Shown: positions 26,130 to 35,109 of the stretch, piece after piece
How the letters are laid out: every line of letters begins with the position of its first letter
Numbering within the stretch: the stretch's first letter is position 1
Assembly: GCA_030432695.1 (NCBI GenBank)
Contig: JAUILN010000004.1
Coordinates: 1-64,000 of the forward strand
Length of the DNA stretch: 64,000 nucleotides
Origin: a bacterium
GTDB taxonomy: Bacteria > Planctomycetota > UBA1135 > UBA2386
Reading direction: 5' to 3'
The notes under the pieces: generated by a model
What the model was told of the DNA's origin: nothing
Databases searched by the model: none
What the model saw: the letters and a program-made list of their open reading frames with translations, nothing else
Position numbers and translations under genes: made by a program

Positions 26130-27508
26130 ACGGGCGTGACGACGATGCGGTGCGGGTGGCGGAGCTGGTGGCCGGGCTGCACGGGGAGGGCGGGCGTGCG
26201 CCGCGAGCCGACGACGAGGCCGAACTCGATGCGGTGGCGACGCTGCGTGACCTCGACGACGTGCTCACCATCCTCGGTGCCGAAGCGCGGGAGTCGTGGC
26301 ACGATCACGACTCCTCGACGGATCCCCTCCCCGGCGGTGGCGCCGTGCGCGCAGCCACCGTCAACCGCCTCCCCGGCTGGCTCGCGCTGGTCGCCGCCGC
26401 CGCGGTCCTCGCCGGGGTGTTCGTGATCGCCCGGCTGGAGCCCGCCCTCGATGCGCTGGTGGTCGGCCGGGGCGAAGACCTGCTGGTCCGCTGCACTCCG
26501 CTCCACGCGGGCCATGGTCCGCTGCACGCGGAACTCGGCTTCCACCTGGTGATCGAGGCGCGCGACGGACGGCGGGTGGCGATGCTGCCGCGGGACCCGG
26601 CGGACGGGCCGTCGCTCGGCGACCGGCTCGGCTTCGCGACCCTGGTCGGCGGGACGGACGAGTGGCTCGTGCAGATCGACGCGGTGGTTCGCGACCCGGC
26701 GGGACGTGAGCTGCGGGGGTTCGTGGTCCTGCGCGACGTGCCCGAGTCCGGCTTGCGCGGCGCACCCCTGGAGATCGACGTGCACCTGCACGAACTCTGG
26801 GTCGCCGATCCCGCACCGACGCCCTACGTCTCGGTCTTCGAGGCGGAAGACGGCTCCGCCGAGGTCGACTTCCGGCGCGGCTTCGCGCGCTACGGCCTCT
26901 CCGCGGTGGGGGGCTACCGCCCGTTCCTGCCCCAGGAGCCGGGGCGTCACGAGGTCGAGTTCACGGTGCGCGGCGCGTGGGGCAAGTCGGCAGCTGCGGC
27001 GGTGAATCCCGACGCGAATCCGACGTCGGTGCGGCACGCGTTCGTTGTCGACGGCGAGGCCACCGACTGGAGCGAGGCCGTGGACGGCCTGCGGGTGCGG
27101 CTGATCGCTCCGGTCGGTGCGCTGGATCCCGCGGCTGACTGGCCGCTCGCGCTGCAGATCGAGAACGTCGGCGACCTGTCGCTCGACTACAACGTGCTCG
27201 GCAGCACCGCTGCGCCGATCCCCCAGCCGTTCCACCTGCGGCTCTGGGTCGATGGTGGTGAGGTGGGACAGCGGGAGCGGCAGCCGGTCGTGCTGCCGGC
27301 GCTGTGGTTCCCCGAGCATCCCGCCGGCACGCGACTGACGATGTCGGTGTCGCCGCGCGCAGTCTGGCGGATGGATGAGCTGGCAGTCGACGCCGGCCGG
27401 CACCGGTTCTCACTGGAACTCGATACCCGGCCGCTGCTCGCTGGTCCGGACCCCTCGATCTGGAAGGGGCGAGTCCGCTGCCCCGACGCGTCGATCCGGT
27501 TGCGCTGA
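26126..27508 (+). CDS. Membrane-anchored protein coupled to the ECF sigma factor (putative anti-sigma)
   Basis: 460 aa. It overlaps the sigma gene by four bases. The N-terminal ~80 residues are cytoplasmic, acidic and helical (LDAVATLRDLDDVLTILGAE). One membrane helix spans about 83-103 (LPGWLALVAAAAVLAGVFVIARL). The remaining ~350 residues are extracytoplasmic beta-sandwich-like sequence. No zinc-binding HxxxCxxC motif is present, so it is not a classic ZAS anti-sigma. Topology and coupling suggest it senses something outside and controls the sigma factor; this is inference. Confidence 0.65.
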   Translation: MNGRDDDAVRVAELVAGLHGEGGRAPRADDEAELDAVATLRDLDDVLTILGAEARESWHDHDSSTDPLPGGGAVRAATVNRLPGWLALVAAAAVLAGVFVIARLEPALDALVVGRGEDLLVRCTPLHAGHGPLHAELGFHLVIEARDGRRVAMLPRDPADGPSLGDRLGFATLVGGTDEWLVQIDAVVRDPAGRELRGFVVLRDVPESGLRGAPLEIDVHLHELWVADPAPTPYVSVFEAEDGSAEVDFRRGFARYGLSAVGGYRPFLPQEPGRHEVEFTVRGAWGKSAAAAVNPDANPTSVRHAFVVDGEATDWSEAVDGLRVRLIAPVGALDPAADWPLALQIENVGDLSLDYNVLGSTAAPIPQPFHLRLWVDGGEVGQRERQPVVLPALWFPEHPAGTRLTMSVSPRAVWRMDELAVDAGRHRFSLELDTRPLLAGPDPSIWKGRVRCPDASIRLR

Positions 27509-27531
27509 TCCTCTCGAGGCCGACGCCGTCG

Positions 27532-27975
27532 CTACAGCAACCGCAGCGTCAACGGATAGCGGAAGGTCTTCCCGGCGTTGGCCTTCACTGCAGCCACGAT
27601 CGTCATCACGATGTCGAGCAACGTGATCAGCACGAGCACCGCCGCGCCCATGAGAATGCCCGCGATCGGCAGGTCGTCTTCGGAGACCGACGAACCATCG
27701 TTGATCGTCTGGAACACGAAGCGAACCACCGGCATGAGCAGCAGCAGCGTGGCGCCGGCGCTGAGCAGCATGACCGTGACCTGGAAGTTGATCGCCTCGC
27801 GCCCGTGCCGGTCGATGAACTCCGACTTCTCCTTCTGCGCGAGCCAGACGATCAGCGGTCCGACGATGCTGCCGAACGGGAACACGAAACCGGCGAAGGC
27901 CATCAGGTGGCAGAGCATCGCGTTGGAGCGTTCGTGCGGCGACGGTTCGTCTGGTTCGTGGCGTTTCGGATGCAT
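27532..27975 (-). CDS. DUF4870 membrane protein
   Basis: 147 aa. The signature of DUF4870 is clear: SNAMLCHLMAFAGFVFPFGSIVGPLIVWLAQKEKSEFIDRHGREAINFQ, then two further hydrophobic segments and the C-terminal VKANAGKTFRYPLTLRLL. Three membrane helices are predicted. Members resemble Tic20-like small membrane proteins but have no established biochemical role. It differs from its neighbour by an insertion (NDGSSVSEDDLP) between helices. It is a paralogue of the next gene on the same strand; its stop faces that of the anti-sigma candidate 23 bp away. Confidence 0.85.
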   Translation of the reverse strand: MHPKRHEPDEPSPHERSNAMLCHLMAFAGFVFPFGSIVGPLIVWLAQKEKSEFIDRHGREAINFQVTVMLLSAGATLLLLMPVVRFVFQTINDGSSVSEDDLPIAGILMGAAVLVLITLLDIVMTIVAAVKANAGKTFRYPLTLRLL

Positions 27976-28011
27976 GCGGGATCCCGGCGTGGCGGCGGTC
28001 CTCGAGCTGGA

Positions 28012-28392
28012 TCAGAGGAAGCGGATCGTCAGCGGGTAGCGATAGCGATCGCCATCGTTGGCCTTCACCGCACCGATGATGGTGAGGACCAGGCTGCCGA
28101 TCCCGATGGCGATGAGCAGCGGGATCCCGATCAGGATGAAGCACAGCAACGCGGCCACGATCCCGTAGATCGTCACCGAGATCTGGAAGTTCAACGACTC
28201 GCGGCCGTGGTAGTCGACGTACTCCGACTCGCCCTTCTTGAGCTGCCAGATGATCAGCGGACCGAGGATGTTGCCGAATGGCAGGCCGATGTACATCGAG
28301 AACGCCAGCAGGTGACAGAGCATGGCGTTGGTGCGCTCGGTGGAGGTGAGATCCTCCTCGCGGTTCCAGTCGCGGTCGTGGGATGCACTCAT
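28012..28392 (-). CDS. DUF4870 membrane protein (paralogue)
   Basis: 126 aa. Same family signature as the downstream gene: TNAMLCHLLAFSMYIGLPFGNILGPLIIWQLKKGESEYVDYHGRESLNFQ and the C-terminal GAVKANDGDRYRYPLTIRFL. Three membrane helices. AAGGAA in front of the ATG serves as ribosome site. The two DUF4870 genes are 36 bp apart on one strand and probably form one transcript that arose by tandem duplication. Each may be a subunit of the same membrane assembly. Confidence 0.85.
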   Translation of the reverse strand: MSASHDRDWNREEDLTSTERTNAMLCHLLAFSMYIGLPFGNILGPLIIWQLKKGESEYVDYHGRESLNFQISVTIYGIVAALLCFILIGIPLLIAIGIGSLVLTIIGAVKANDGDRYRYPLTIRFL

Positions 28393-28565
28393 CGGGGGGT
28401 TCCTTCGGTCGGTGGGCGACCGTCTCTCCGGACGGTCGGGGCAAGGTCGGGCAGGCTACGCGATCGGTGGGGTCCTATTCACCCCCCGAGACGCTGGGTT
28501 GGTAGACGGACCCGGCCGATCCCGCAGCGTGCATTCCGACGCGCGCCGGGGATGATCGCGGGTCG

Positions 28566-31500
28566 ATGCGATCCCTCGAGTCGATCCCTGGAGCCGTGGT
28601 GCGGGCTCTCGGACGGATTCTGAGTCCGGTCTGCGCCCTGCTCGCCACCGCGTGCGATGGAGGGCCAACGCCGCCGCCGCCGCCTCCGTCGTCGGCGCTC
28701 GCGCCGTTGGTCTGGCGAGACCAGCCCGCCACCGATCCACCCGTCCTGCAGCCTGGTGTTCAGCTCGCCGACGGCTACGTGGTCGAGGGTTTCGCTGCGG
28801 CCCCGCTGCTCGCCAACCCCGTCGCCCTCGACGTCGACGCGCGCGGCCGGGTCTGGATCGCCGAGACCCATCGCTACCAGCGTTCGGTCCTCGACATCAC
28901 CCAGCAGCCGGCGTGGCTGAGCGACGAACTCGCGCTGCGCACCGTCGACCAGCGCCACCTGTTCCTGCGCCGCACCTTCGACGCCAATCCGGAGCTGTTG
29001 ACCGCCGACAGCGAGATCCTGCGCGTGCTGGTCGACGCCGATGGCGACGGCCGTGCCGACCGTTCCGCGGTCGCCGCCGACGGCTTCGACGAGGTCACCG
29101 CCGGCACCGCCGCCGGGGTGCTGGTGGTCGACGACGACGTGTTCTTCGCCTGCATCCCGTCGCTGTGGAAGCTCGACGATGCGGCGCGCCTCGAGCACCG
29201 CGTCACCCCACGTTCCCTGCAGCGCGGCTTCGGCGTGCACGTCGGCGTCACCGGCCACGACCTGCACGGCCTGGTCCTCGGACCCGACGGCCGGCTGTGG
29301 TTCACCGTCGGCGACCGCGGCGCGTCCTTCACCACCGCCGAGGGCACCACGATCGACCTGCCCGACGAGGGCGCGGTCTACCGCTGCGAGCTCGATGGTT
29401 CGGACCTCGAGGTCTACGCCCGCGGCCTGCGCAACCCGCAGGAGCTGGCCTTCGACGCCGTGGGCAACCTGTTCACCTGCGACAATGACACCGCCGGCGC
29501 CGACCGTTCGCGGGTGATCCACGTGGTGCGGGGTGCCGACTACGGCTGGCGCTGCTCGTTCCAGCACATGCCGGGCTTCGGGCCATGGGTGCAGGAGGAA
29601 CTCTGGCGCGGCTCACGCATCGACGACGCGCTGCCGAATGCCGGCTACGCGCCGCAGGGGCCGGGAGGGCTGGCGTTCCACCCAGGCACCGGCTTCGACG
29701 ACCGCGAGCGCGGCCGCTTCGTCTGCTGCGATTTTCCGAAGGGGGTCCTGAGCTTCGGGGTCGAGGCCGCAGGCGCGACCTTCCAGGTCACCGACCCGCG
29801 GTGGATCCTGCAGGGCATCTGGGCACCCGACGCCTGCTTCGGTCCGGACGGCGCGCTGTGGATCGTCGACTGGATCCAGGGCTGGGGGGCGCCCGGGGCA
29901 GGGGCGGTGCATCGGGTGTTCGCGGAGGGGGAGCTCGACGGCCCGGCGGTCGCCGAGGTCCGTGCACTGCTCACGAGCGACTTCGCCGAGCGCGACAACG
30001 ACGACCTGATCACCCTGCTCGGCCACCCAGACCAGCGGGTGCGGGTACGCGCGCAGCGCGCCGTCGCCGAGCGGATGACGATGCCGGCATTCGACGCCGT
30101 CCAGGATGCCGAGCGACGGGCGCGGCTCCTCGGTGCGATGCTCCTGCAGGCGGAATTGAAGGCCCGGCTTCCGGGCCTCGGTGAGAACGGTCGCGTCGCT
30201 GCCGTCCGCGCCCTCGGAACCGCGGCTCGCCACCGTCACGTCCTGAATCCGCCCCGCGTGGAATTCGCCCTGGCCGATGCCAGCCCCTCCGTGCGTGCGG
30301 CCGCTCTGCAGGTGATCGCCGACACTCTCGGCTCGGTCGGTGACCTCGACTTCCTGGGGCTCCTCCGGGATCCCGATGCTCGGGTGCGCGCGACGGCATT
30401 GCAGGCGCTGGGCGGGCAGGCCGCAGCGGGCGGTACCGCCGAGCGGGATCGTCTCCTCGATCTGGTCGCCCGGTGGGCCCCGACGGTCTGCGGCGACGAT
30501 CCGTACCTGGAACACGCCTGCGTCGAGGCGCTGCGCCGTGGTCTGTCGGCCGAGGCGATCGCGCGGCTCCGCGATGACCCGTCGGCGTTGGTGCGCCGCG
30601 TCGCGGCGCGAGCCGCCCGACGCCTGGCCGATCCGCGCGTCGCCGACTTCCTCGACGACCCCGATCCCGACGTGGTCTCGACCGCGGTGCGCGCGATCCA
30701 CGATGTGCCGATCGACGCGGCGATGCCGGCGCTGGCCGATCGCTTCGACCGGGTCCCGTCGCGCGACCGTTCGCGCGCGCTCGATGCGCTGCGTCGGCTC
30801 GGGCGGCCCCAGGACATCGAGCGCCTGGCAGCAGTCGCGGTCGATGCCGCGTTCGACGGCGCCCTGCGCAGTGCGGCGCTCCGCACCCTGGCGCACTGGG
30901 ACGCTCCCGAGCCGATCGATCCGGTCGTCGGTCTATGGCAACCGGTGGGCGAGGACCGCCCGCGTGATCTCGCGCCGGTGCGGGCCGCGTTGACCGCACG
31001 AATCGACGAGTTGTTCGATCCGGCCACGCTCGACTCCGCACCGTCGGAACTCCTGCAGCAGGTCGTGGACGCGATGGCAGGACTCGGGATCGCAGCTGCG
31101 GTCGAACCCCTGGCCACTCTGGCCGCCGATCCCGATCAGGGCGAGACGGTGCGCGCGGCGGCGCTGCGTGGCGTGCTCCTGCTACCAGCGCCGGCGACGG
31201 TGACCGAGCGACTGGCGACGCTCCTTCGCTCGGACGAGACCCCGTCCGCCGTGCGGATCGCGGCGTTGGAGTCGGTGGCCCGGACCGGGGGCGCGCCCTG
31301 GGACGATCCATCGGGCACCTGGGTCCGGGGGCGTGCGACCGATCCCGACGCACCGCTCGCCGAGCGTCGGGCGGCCCTCGCCGCCTGGTCCCGCCTGGAG
31401 GAGTCCACGGCCCGGGCGGCCCTCGGCGCTCTGCTCGACGACGGGCTCGAGCCCTGGCCGCCGGAACTCCGCCTCGACGTCTGGTCGGCGCTCGACGCCG

Positions 31501-31853
31501 GCGCCGATGGCGACGAAGCCTGGCGGCCCCGGGTCGCGACCCTTCGCGAGTCCGCGGGTCCCGAGCTGTTCCTGCACGGCGGCGATCCGGTGGCCGGCGG
31601 CCGCATCTTCGCCGAGGACGGCCGAGTGCAGTGCCAGCGCTGCCACGCGGTGGCCGGTGTGGGCGGCAACCTCGGCCCGTCGCTCGACGCGATCGGCATT
31701 GAACTTTCCGGCGAGCAGCTGCTGCAGGCGCTGCTCGAGCCGATGGCGCGGATCCGGGAGGGCTACCCGCCGGCGATGCCGCCGGTCGCGGCGGCGCTCG
31801 CTCCGCAGGAACTGCGCGACCTCCTGGCATGGCTCCAGGCGCGGCGCAGGTAG
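28566..31853 (+). CDS. PVC-type membrane-bound dehydrogenase/HEAT/CxxCH cytochrome
   Basis: 1095 aa, the typical length of this planctomycete-enriched family. Order: signal peptide with a possible lipobox (LLATAC) and Pro-rich linker; a beta-propeller 'membrane-bound dehydrogenase' domain (about 55-455) with VALDVDARGRVWIAETHRY, LVLGPDGRLWFTVGDRG, RNPQELAFDAVGNLFTCDND and YGWRCSFQHMPG; HEAT repeats (about 470-1000); and a C-terminal cytochrome c domain with one haem site, Cys1023-Gln-Arg-Cys-His, then GGNLGPSLDAIG. It is likely periplasmic and may oxidise a carbohydrate-type substrate with electron transfer through the haem. Substrate unknown. It ends in TAG. Confidence 0.85.
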   Translation: MRSLESIPGAVVRALGRILSPVCALLATACDGGPTPPPPPPSSALAPLVWRDQPATDPPVLQPGVQLADGYVVEGFAAAPLLANPVALDVDARGRVWIAETHRYQRSVLDITQQPAWLSDELALRTVDQRHLFLRRTFDANPELLTADSEILRVLVDADGDGRADRSAVAADGFDEVTAGTAAGVLVVDDDVFFACIPSLWKLDDAARLEHRVTPRSLQRGFGVHVGVTGHDLHGLVLGPDGRLWFTVGDRGASFTTAEGTTIDLPDEGAVYRCELDGSDLEVYARGLRNPQELAFDAVGNLFTCDNDTAGADRSRVIHVVRGADYGWRCSFQHMPGFGPWVQEELWRGSRIDDALPNAGYAPQGPGGLAFHPGTGFDDRERGRFVCCDFPKGVLSFGVEAAGATFQVTDPRWILQGIWAPDACFGPDGALWIVDWIQGWGAPGAGAVHRVFAEGELDGPAVAEVRALLTSDFAERDNDDLITLLGHPDQRVRVRAQRAVAERMTMPAFDAVQDAERRARLLGAMLLQAELKARLPGLGENGRVAAVRALGTAARHRHVLNPPRVEFALADASPSVRAAALQVIADTLGSVGDLDFLGLLRDPDARVRATALQALGGQAAAGGTAERDRLLDLVARWAPTVCGDDPYLEHACVEALRRGLSAEAIARLRDDPSALVRRVAARAARRLADPRVADFLDDPDPDVVSTAVRAIHDVPIDAAMPALADRFDRVPSRDRSRALDALRRLGRPQDIERLAAVAVDAAFDGALRSAALRTLAHWDAPEPIDPVVGLWQPVGEDRPRDLAPVRAALTARIDELFDPATLDSAPSELLQQVVDAMAGLGIAAAVEPLATLAADPDQGETVRAAALRGVLLLPAPATVTERLATLLRSDETPSAVRIAALESVARTGGAPWDDPSGTWVRGRATDPDAPLAERRAALAAWSRLEESTARAALGALLDDGLEPWPPELRLDVWSALDAGADGDEAWRPRVATLRESAGPELFLHGGDPVAGGRIFAEDGRVQCQRCHAVAGVGGNLGPSLDAIGIELSGEQLLQALLEPMARIREGYPPAMPPVAAALAPQELRDLLAWLQARRR

Positions 31854-31865
31854 TCGCCCGAGCGA

Positions 31866-32363
31866 TCAGTGATGATGTCCACCCGGCCCGTGCACGTGGC
31901 CGTGGTTCTGCTCCTCCTGGGTCGCGTCGCGGATCTCCTCGATCGACACCTCGAAGTTGAGGTTCTGGCCGGCGAGCGGGTGGTTGAAGTCGACCGTGAT
32001 CGTGTCGCCCTCCACCTTCTTGATGGTGCCCATCAAGGGGTGCCCCTCCTCGTCCTGAGCCTGGAACGAGATGCCGACCTGCAGCTGGGCGTCGGGCGGG
32101 AACACGTTCCGGGGCACGTCCTGCACCGCGCCGTCGTTGCGGGGGCCGTAGCCCTCCTCGGGGGCGACCTTCACCGCCAGCGACTCGCCCTTGGCCTTGC
32201 CGTCGATGGCCGATTCGAGGCCCGGGACGATGTTCTGGGCGCCGTGCAGGTACGCGAGTGGCTCGCCGTCGCGCGACGAATCGACGACCTGGCCGTCATC
32301 GAGCGTGAGGTGGTAGTGGATGGTGACGACCTTGCCGGCCGTGACGGTGTCGTTCGCGGACAT
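31866..32363 (-). CDS. slyD: SlyD-like FKBP-type peptidyl-prolyl isomerase
   Basis: 165 aa from the ATG at 32363. The FKBP half is TIHYHLTLDDGQVVDSSRDGEPLAYLHGAQNIVPGLESAIDGKAKGE. The inserted IF chaperone domain follows (VAPEEGYGPRNDGAVQDVPRNVFPPDAQLQVG), then VDFNHPLAGQNLNFEVSIEEIRDAT closes the fold. The C-terminus is His-rich (HGHVHGPGGHHH), as in SlyD, which binds nickel and other metals there. It is a cytoplasmic folding helper; no hydrogenase genes are near. It has a TACACT box six bases before the ATG. Confidence 0.9.
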   Translation of the reverse strand: MSANDTVTAGKVVTIHYHLTLDDGQVVDSSRDGEPLAYLHGAQNIVPGLESAIDGKAKGESLAVKVAPEEGYGPRNDGAVQDVPRNVFPPDAQLQVGISFQAQDEEGHPLMGTIKKVEGDTITVDFNHPLAGQNLNFEVSIEEIRDATQEEQNHGHVHGPGGHHH

Positions 32364-32369
32364 CCGGGG

Positions 32370-32375
32370 AGTGTA
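32370..32375 (-). promoter_or_regulatory. -10-like box TACACT close to slyD start
   Basis: Read on the minus strand, CCCTACACT ends six bases before the slyD ATG at 32363. A transcript starting at the usual distance would be leaderless. No clear -35 element was seen. Confidence 0.45.
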
Positions 32376-32739
32376 GGGGCGCGGGTCGGTCGGATCCGGT
32401 CCTGGCCCGGGGAAACGGGGCTTTCGTCGTAGGGGAGCGTCTCCTATCGTTCGGCGCCAACGTGGGCCGGCGGACCGGCCCACCGAGCTGCCTCGGCGCC
32501 GGCCGGGGCCTCCCGTCCCAGGGCCTCCCACGGTGGCGCACGAGCGTCGCCCTTCCCGGGGCCTGCGACGGTGAGACGGCCCTCCGGGTCGGCGCGGGTC
32601 CGAGACGTCCAGTCCCGACCCGCACCGGTCGATCCGGATCACCGGCCGTAGTGCCAGCACTCTCCGCGCGGCGGGGGAGATCCAGCGGCGGACACGCCCG
32701 GTCTCCACGCCGCCCCCTGACGAAGAAGAACATCCCATC
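32376..32739. other. Divergent intergenic region; long leader of the DEAD-box helicase gene
   Basis: About 364 bp between the slyD promoter side and the helicase GTG start. No coding frame is supported. It is Gly/Pro-codon-like GC-rich sequence with several short complementary GC tracts (for instance GGCCGGGGCC around 32501-32510). A purine run GAAGAAGAA lies 10 bases before the GTG and may serve as ribosome site. Cold-shock-type helicase genes often have long regulated leaders; that is only a suggestion here. Confidence 0.5.
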
Positions 32740-34221
32740 GTGACAACCGACCAACCCGGGAGCTTCGCCTCCCTCGGGCTCGGCAAGGCCATCCTGCGCG
32801 GCATCGAGGCCGCCGGCTACGAACGTCCCACCGAGATCCAGGCCCAGGCCATCCCGCTGGCCCGCGAGGGCCACGACCTGATCGGCCTCGGCCAGACCGG
32901 CAGCGGCAAGACCGCCGCCTTCGGCCTGCCGATCCTCGACCGTCTGGCCGGCGGCCCGCCGGGGTTGCGCGCGCTGATCCTGGTGCCCACCCGCGAACTC
33001 TGCGTGCAGGTCGCCGAGAACCTGCGCGCCTACGCCAGCCACACCGAGCTGCACGTGCGCACCGCGTTCGGCGGCATCCCGATCGGCATCCAGGAGGCCG
33101 CGCTGCGCCGTGGGGTCGACGTGCTGGTGGCCTGCCCGGGTCGCCTGATCGACCACATGGGCTGCGGCAACATCGACGTGTCGAAGGTCGAGGTCCTCGT
33201 GCTCGACGAGGCCGACCGGATGCTCGACATGGGGTTCATGCCGCAGATCCGTCGGGTCGTCTCGCGTCTGCCGCAGGACCGGCAGAACTGGCTGTTCTCG
33301 GCCACGATGCCGCCCGAGATCGAGAAGTTGGTCAAGGAGTCGTTCGGCGAGACCAAGCGGGTGCAGGTCGGGCAGCGTTCGCAGGCCGCGGTGACCATCC
33401 TGCATCGCTTCGAGCGGGTGTCGCCGACCGCCAAGGATCGTCAGCTCGAGAACCTGCTGCGCAGCCAGGACGGCACCGTGCTGGTGTTCGTCAACAAGAA
33501 GCGCCGGGCCGAGGACCTCGGCCGCAAGCTGCAGCGAGCCGGTCTCCCAGCCGACTCGATCCACGGCGACAAGAGCGCCGAGTCGCGGCACGTGGTGCTG
33601 CAGGCGTTCTCGCGCGGCAAGACCCGGATCATGGTCGCCACCGACGTCGCCGGCCGCGGCATCGACGTCAGCGACATCGGCCTGGTCGTGAACTACGACC
33701 TGCCGCTGCAGACCGAGGACTACATCCACCGGGTGGGCCGCACCGGCCGCGCGGGGCGCGAGGGCGAGGCGGTGAGCTACGTGACCCGCGCCGAAGAAGG
33801 CCAGATGAACCACGTGCTCCGGCACCTCGAGAAGTCCTCGGAGGGCCGGGCGCGGGCGTTGGTCGACGGCGAGATGGTGCTGCGGCCGAAGACCGCGAAG
33901 CGTGACGAGGACCGCGACGGTGCGGAGCGCGGCGGGCGACGCGGTCGCGGCAGCGAGCGGGATTCCGAGCATGGCGAGCGTGGCGGGCGTGGTGAGCGCT
34001 CCGAGCGTCGTCGGAGTGGCGGCGAACGGGACCGCGACGGGCGGTCCCGCGACGACGGCCGGGAGCGCCCCTCTCGGCGGCGGGAGCGCGGTGGCGCGGA
34101 GCCGGCCGCGGCCGGGCGGAGCCGGCGCAAGACCGGCCGGGCCTCGCAGACCGAGGTGGCGCTCGACCTCGATGTGGGCTCCAGTGGCGGCGGCGACGAC
34201 GGCTTCGGCGCCGGGCTGTGA
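32740..34221 (+). CDS. rhlE: DEAD-box ATP-dependent RNA helicase (RhlE-like)
   Basis: 493 aa from a GTG. All core motifs are present: Q-motif YERPTEIQAQAIPLA, Walker A GQTGSGKTAAFGLPIL, PTREL, DEAD at 156-159, SAT in LFSATMPPEI, and HRVGRTGRAG. The helicase core ends near residue 370. The last ~110 residues are a low-complexity tail of Arg, Gly, Asp, Glu and Ser (RDGAERGGRRGRGSERDSEHGERGG in fragments) that likely binds RNA. Role: unwinding RNA in ribosome assembly or mRNA decay. A GC-rich hairpin 107 bp after the stop may terminate the transcript. Confidence 0.93.
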   Translation: MTTDQPGSFASLGLGKAILRGIEAAGYERPTEIQAQAIPLAREGHDLIGLGQTGSGKTAAFGLPILDRLAGGPPGLRALILVPTRELCVQVAENLRAYASHTELHVRTAFGGIPIGIQEAALRRGVDVLVACPGRLIDHMGCGNIDVSKVEVLVLDEADRMLDMGFMPQIRRVVSRLPQDRQNWLFSATMPPEIEKLVKESFGETKRVQVGQRSQAAVTILHRFERVSPTAKDRQLENLLRSQDGTVLVFVNKKRRAEDLGRKLQRAGLPADSIHGDKSAESRHVVLQAFSRGKTRIMVATDVAGRGIDVSDIGLVVNYDLPLQTEDYIHRVGRTGRAGREGEAVSYVTRAEEGQMNHVLRHLEKSSEGRARALVDGEMVLRPKTAKRDEDRDGAERGGRRGRGSERDSEHGERGGRGERSERRRSGGERDRDGRSRDDGRERPSRRRERGGAEPAAAGRSRRKTGRASQTEVALDLDVGSSGGGDDGFGAGL

Positions 34222-34328
34222 TCGGGACTCGTCGTCCGGAGCATTCCCGGTCGCCGCACGATGAGCGCGCTGGGCCTGACGTCCCCTCACGGGGTGCACC
34301 GGGCAACCAGTCCCGCGCTTGATTCGGT

Positions 34329-34369
34329 GAGCGGCCGGGCCCAATCCCGGATGCAATCCCCGGCCGCTC
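34329..34369 (+). terminator. GC-rich hairpin after the helicase gene
   Basis: An 11-bp perfect inverted repeat, GAGCGGCCGGG at 34329-34339 and CCCGGCCGCTC at 34359-34369, with a 19-nt loop. It lies between the helicase stop and the metallopeptidase start. No T-run follows, so it may be a weak intrinsic terminator or an RNA 3' stabiliser. Confidence 0.4.
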
Positions 34370-34391
34370 GTGGCGTATCGGGTGCCCACAG

Positions 34392-35078
34392 ATGCTCGAC
34401 TACTTCCTGATCCTCGGTCCCTTCTTCCTGCTGACCCTCTGGGCGCAGTGGCGCGTCAAGGCGACCTTCGCGCGCTACGGCGATGTGCCGCTGCGGTCGG
34501 GGCTGAGCGGCGCCGACGTGGCCCAGCTCATCCTCCGGGGTGCCGGCATCCACGACGTGCGCATCGAGGCGGTGCCCGGACTCCTGTCCGACCACTACGA
34601 CCCCAGCGCGAAGGCCGTTCGCCTGTCGGAGGAGGTGCTGAACGCCCGCACGGTCTCCGCGGCGGCGGTCGCTGCTCACGAGGTCGGCCATGCGATCCAG
34701 CACGCGCAGGGCTACCAGCCGATGCAGTGGCGCAGCTCGTTGGTGCCGGTGGTGAACCTGGTCAGCTCGCTGTCGATGCCGATGTTCATGGCCGGACTGT
34801 TCATGGGTTGGACCGGCTTCGCGCTGTTCGCGGTGATCCTCTACGGCGTGACCACGCTGTTCCACCTGGTCACCCTGCCGGTGGAGTTCGACGCCTCGGC
34901 GCGCGCGATCAAGGTCGTCGAGGCCTCGGGTCTCGCCACCGGCGACGAGATGACCGGCGTCCGCAAGGTCCTCTACGCCGCCGGCTTCACCTACCTGGCC
35001 GCGACCCTGCTGTCGGCCGCGGAGCTGGTCTACTGGCTGCTCCGCTCCGGAATCCTCGGCGGCTCGAGCGACGAGTGA
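34392..35078 (+). CDS. YugP-type neutral zinc metallopeptidase
   Basis: 228 aa. The zinc motif HEVGH (96-100) lies in AAVAAHEVGHAIQHAQGYQPM, with SDHYDPSAKAVRLSEEVLNARTVSA just before it, both hallmarks of the YugP/DUF-type membrane metallopeptidases. An N-terminal helix (LDYFLILGPFFLLTLWAQW) and three later hydrophobic segments (VPVVNLVSSLSMPMFMAGLFMGWTGF and onward) make it an inner-membrane protein. FDASARAIKVVEASGLATGDE is another conserved stretch. Substrates are unknown in this family. Confidence 0.88.
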   Translation: MLDYFLILGPFFLLTLWAQWRVKATFARYGDVPLRSGLSGADVAQLILRGAGIHDVRIEAVPGLLSDHYDPSAKAVRLSEEVLNARTVSAAAVAAHEVGHAIQHAQGYQPMQWRSSLVPVVNLVSSLSMPMFMAGLFMGWTGFALFAVILYGVTTLFHLVTLPVEFDASARAIKVVEASGLATGDEMTGVRKVLYAAGFTYLAATLLSAAELVYWLLRSGILGGSSDE

Positions 35079-35109
35079 TGCGCGCCGACCATCCGGCCCT
35101 CTTCGACAC

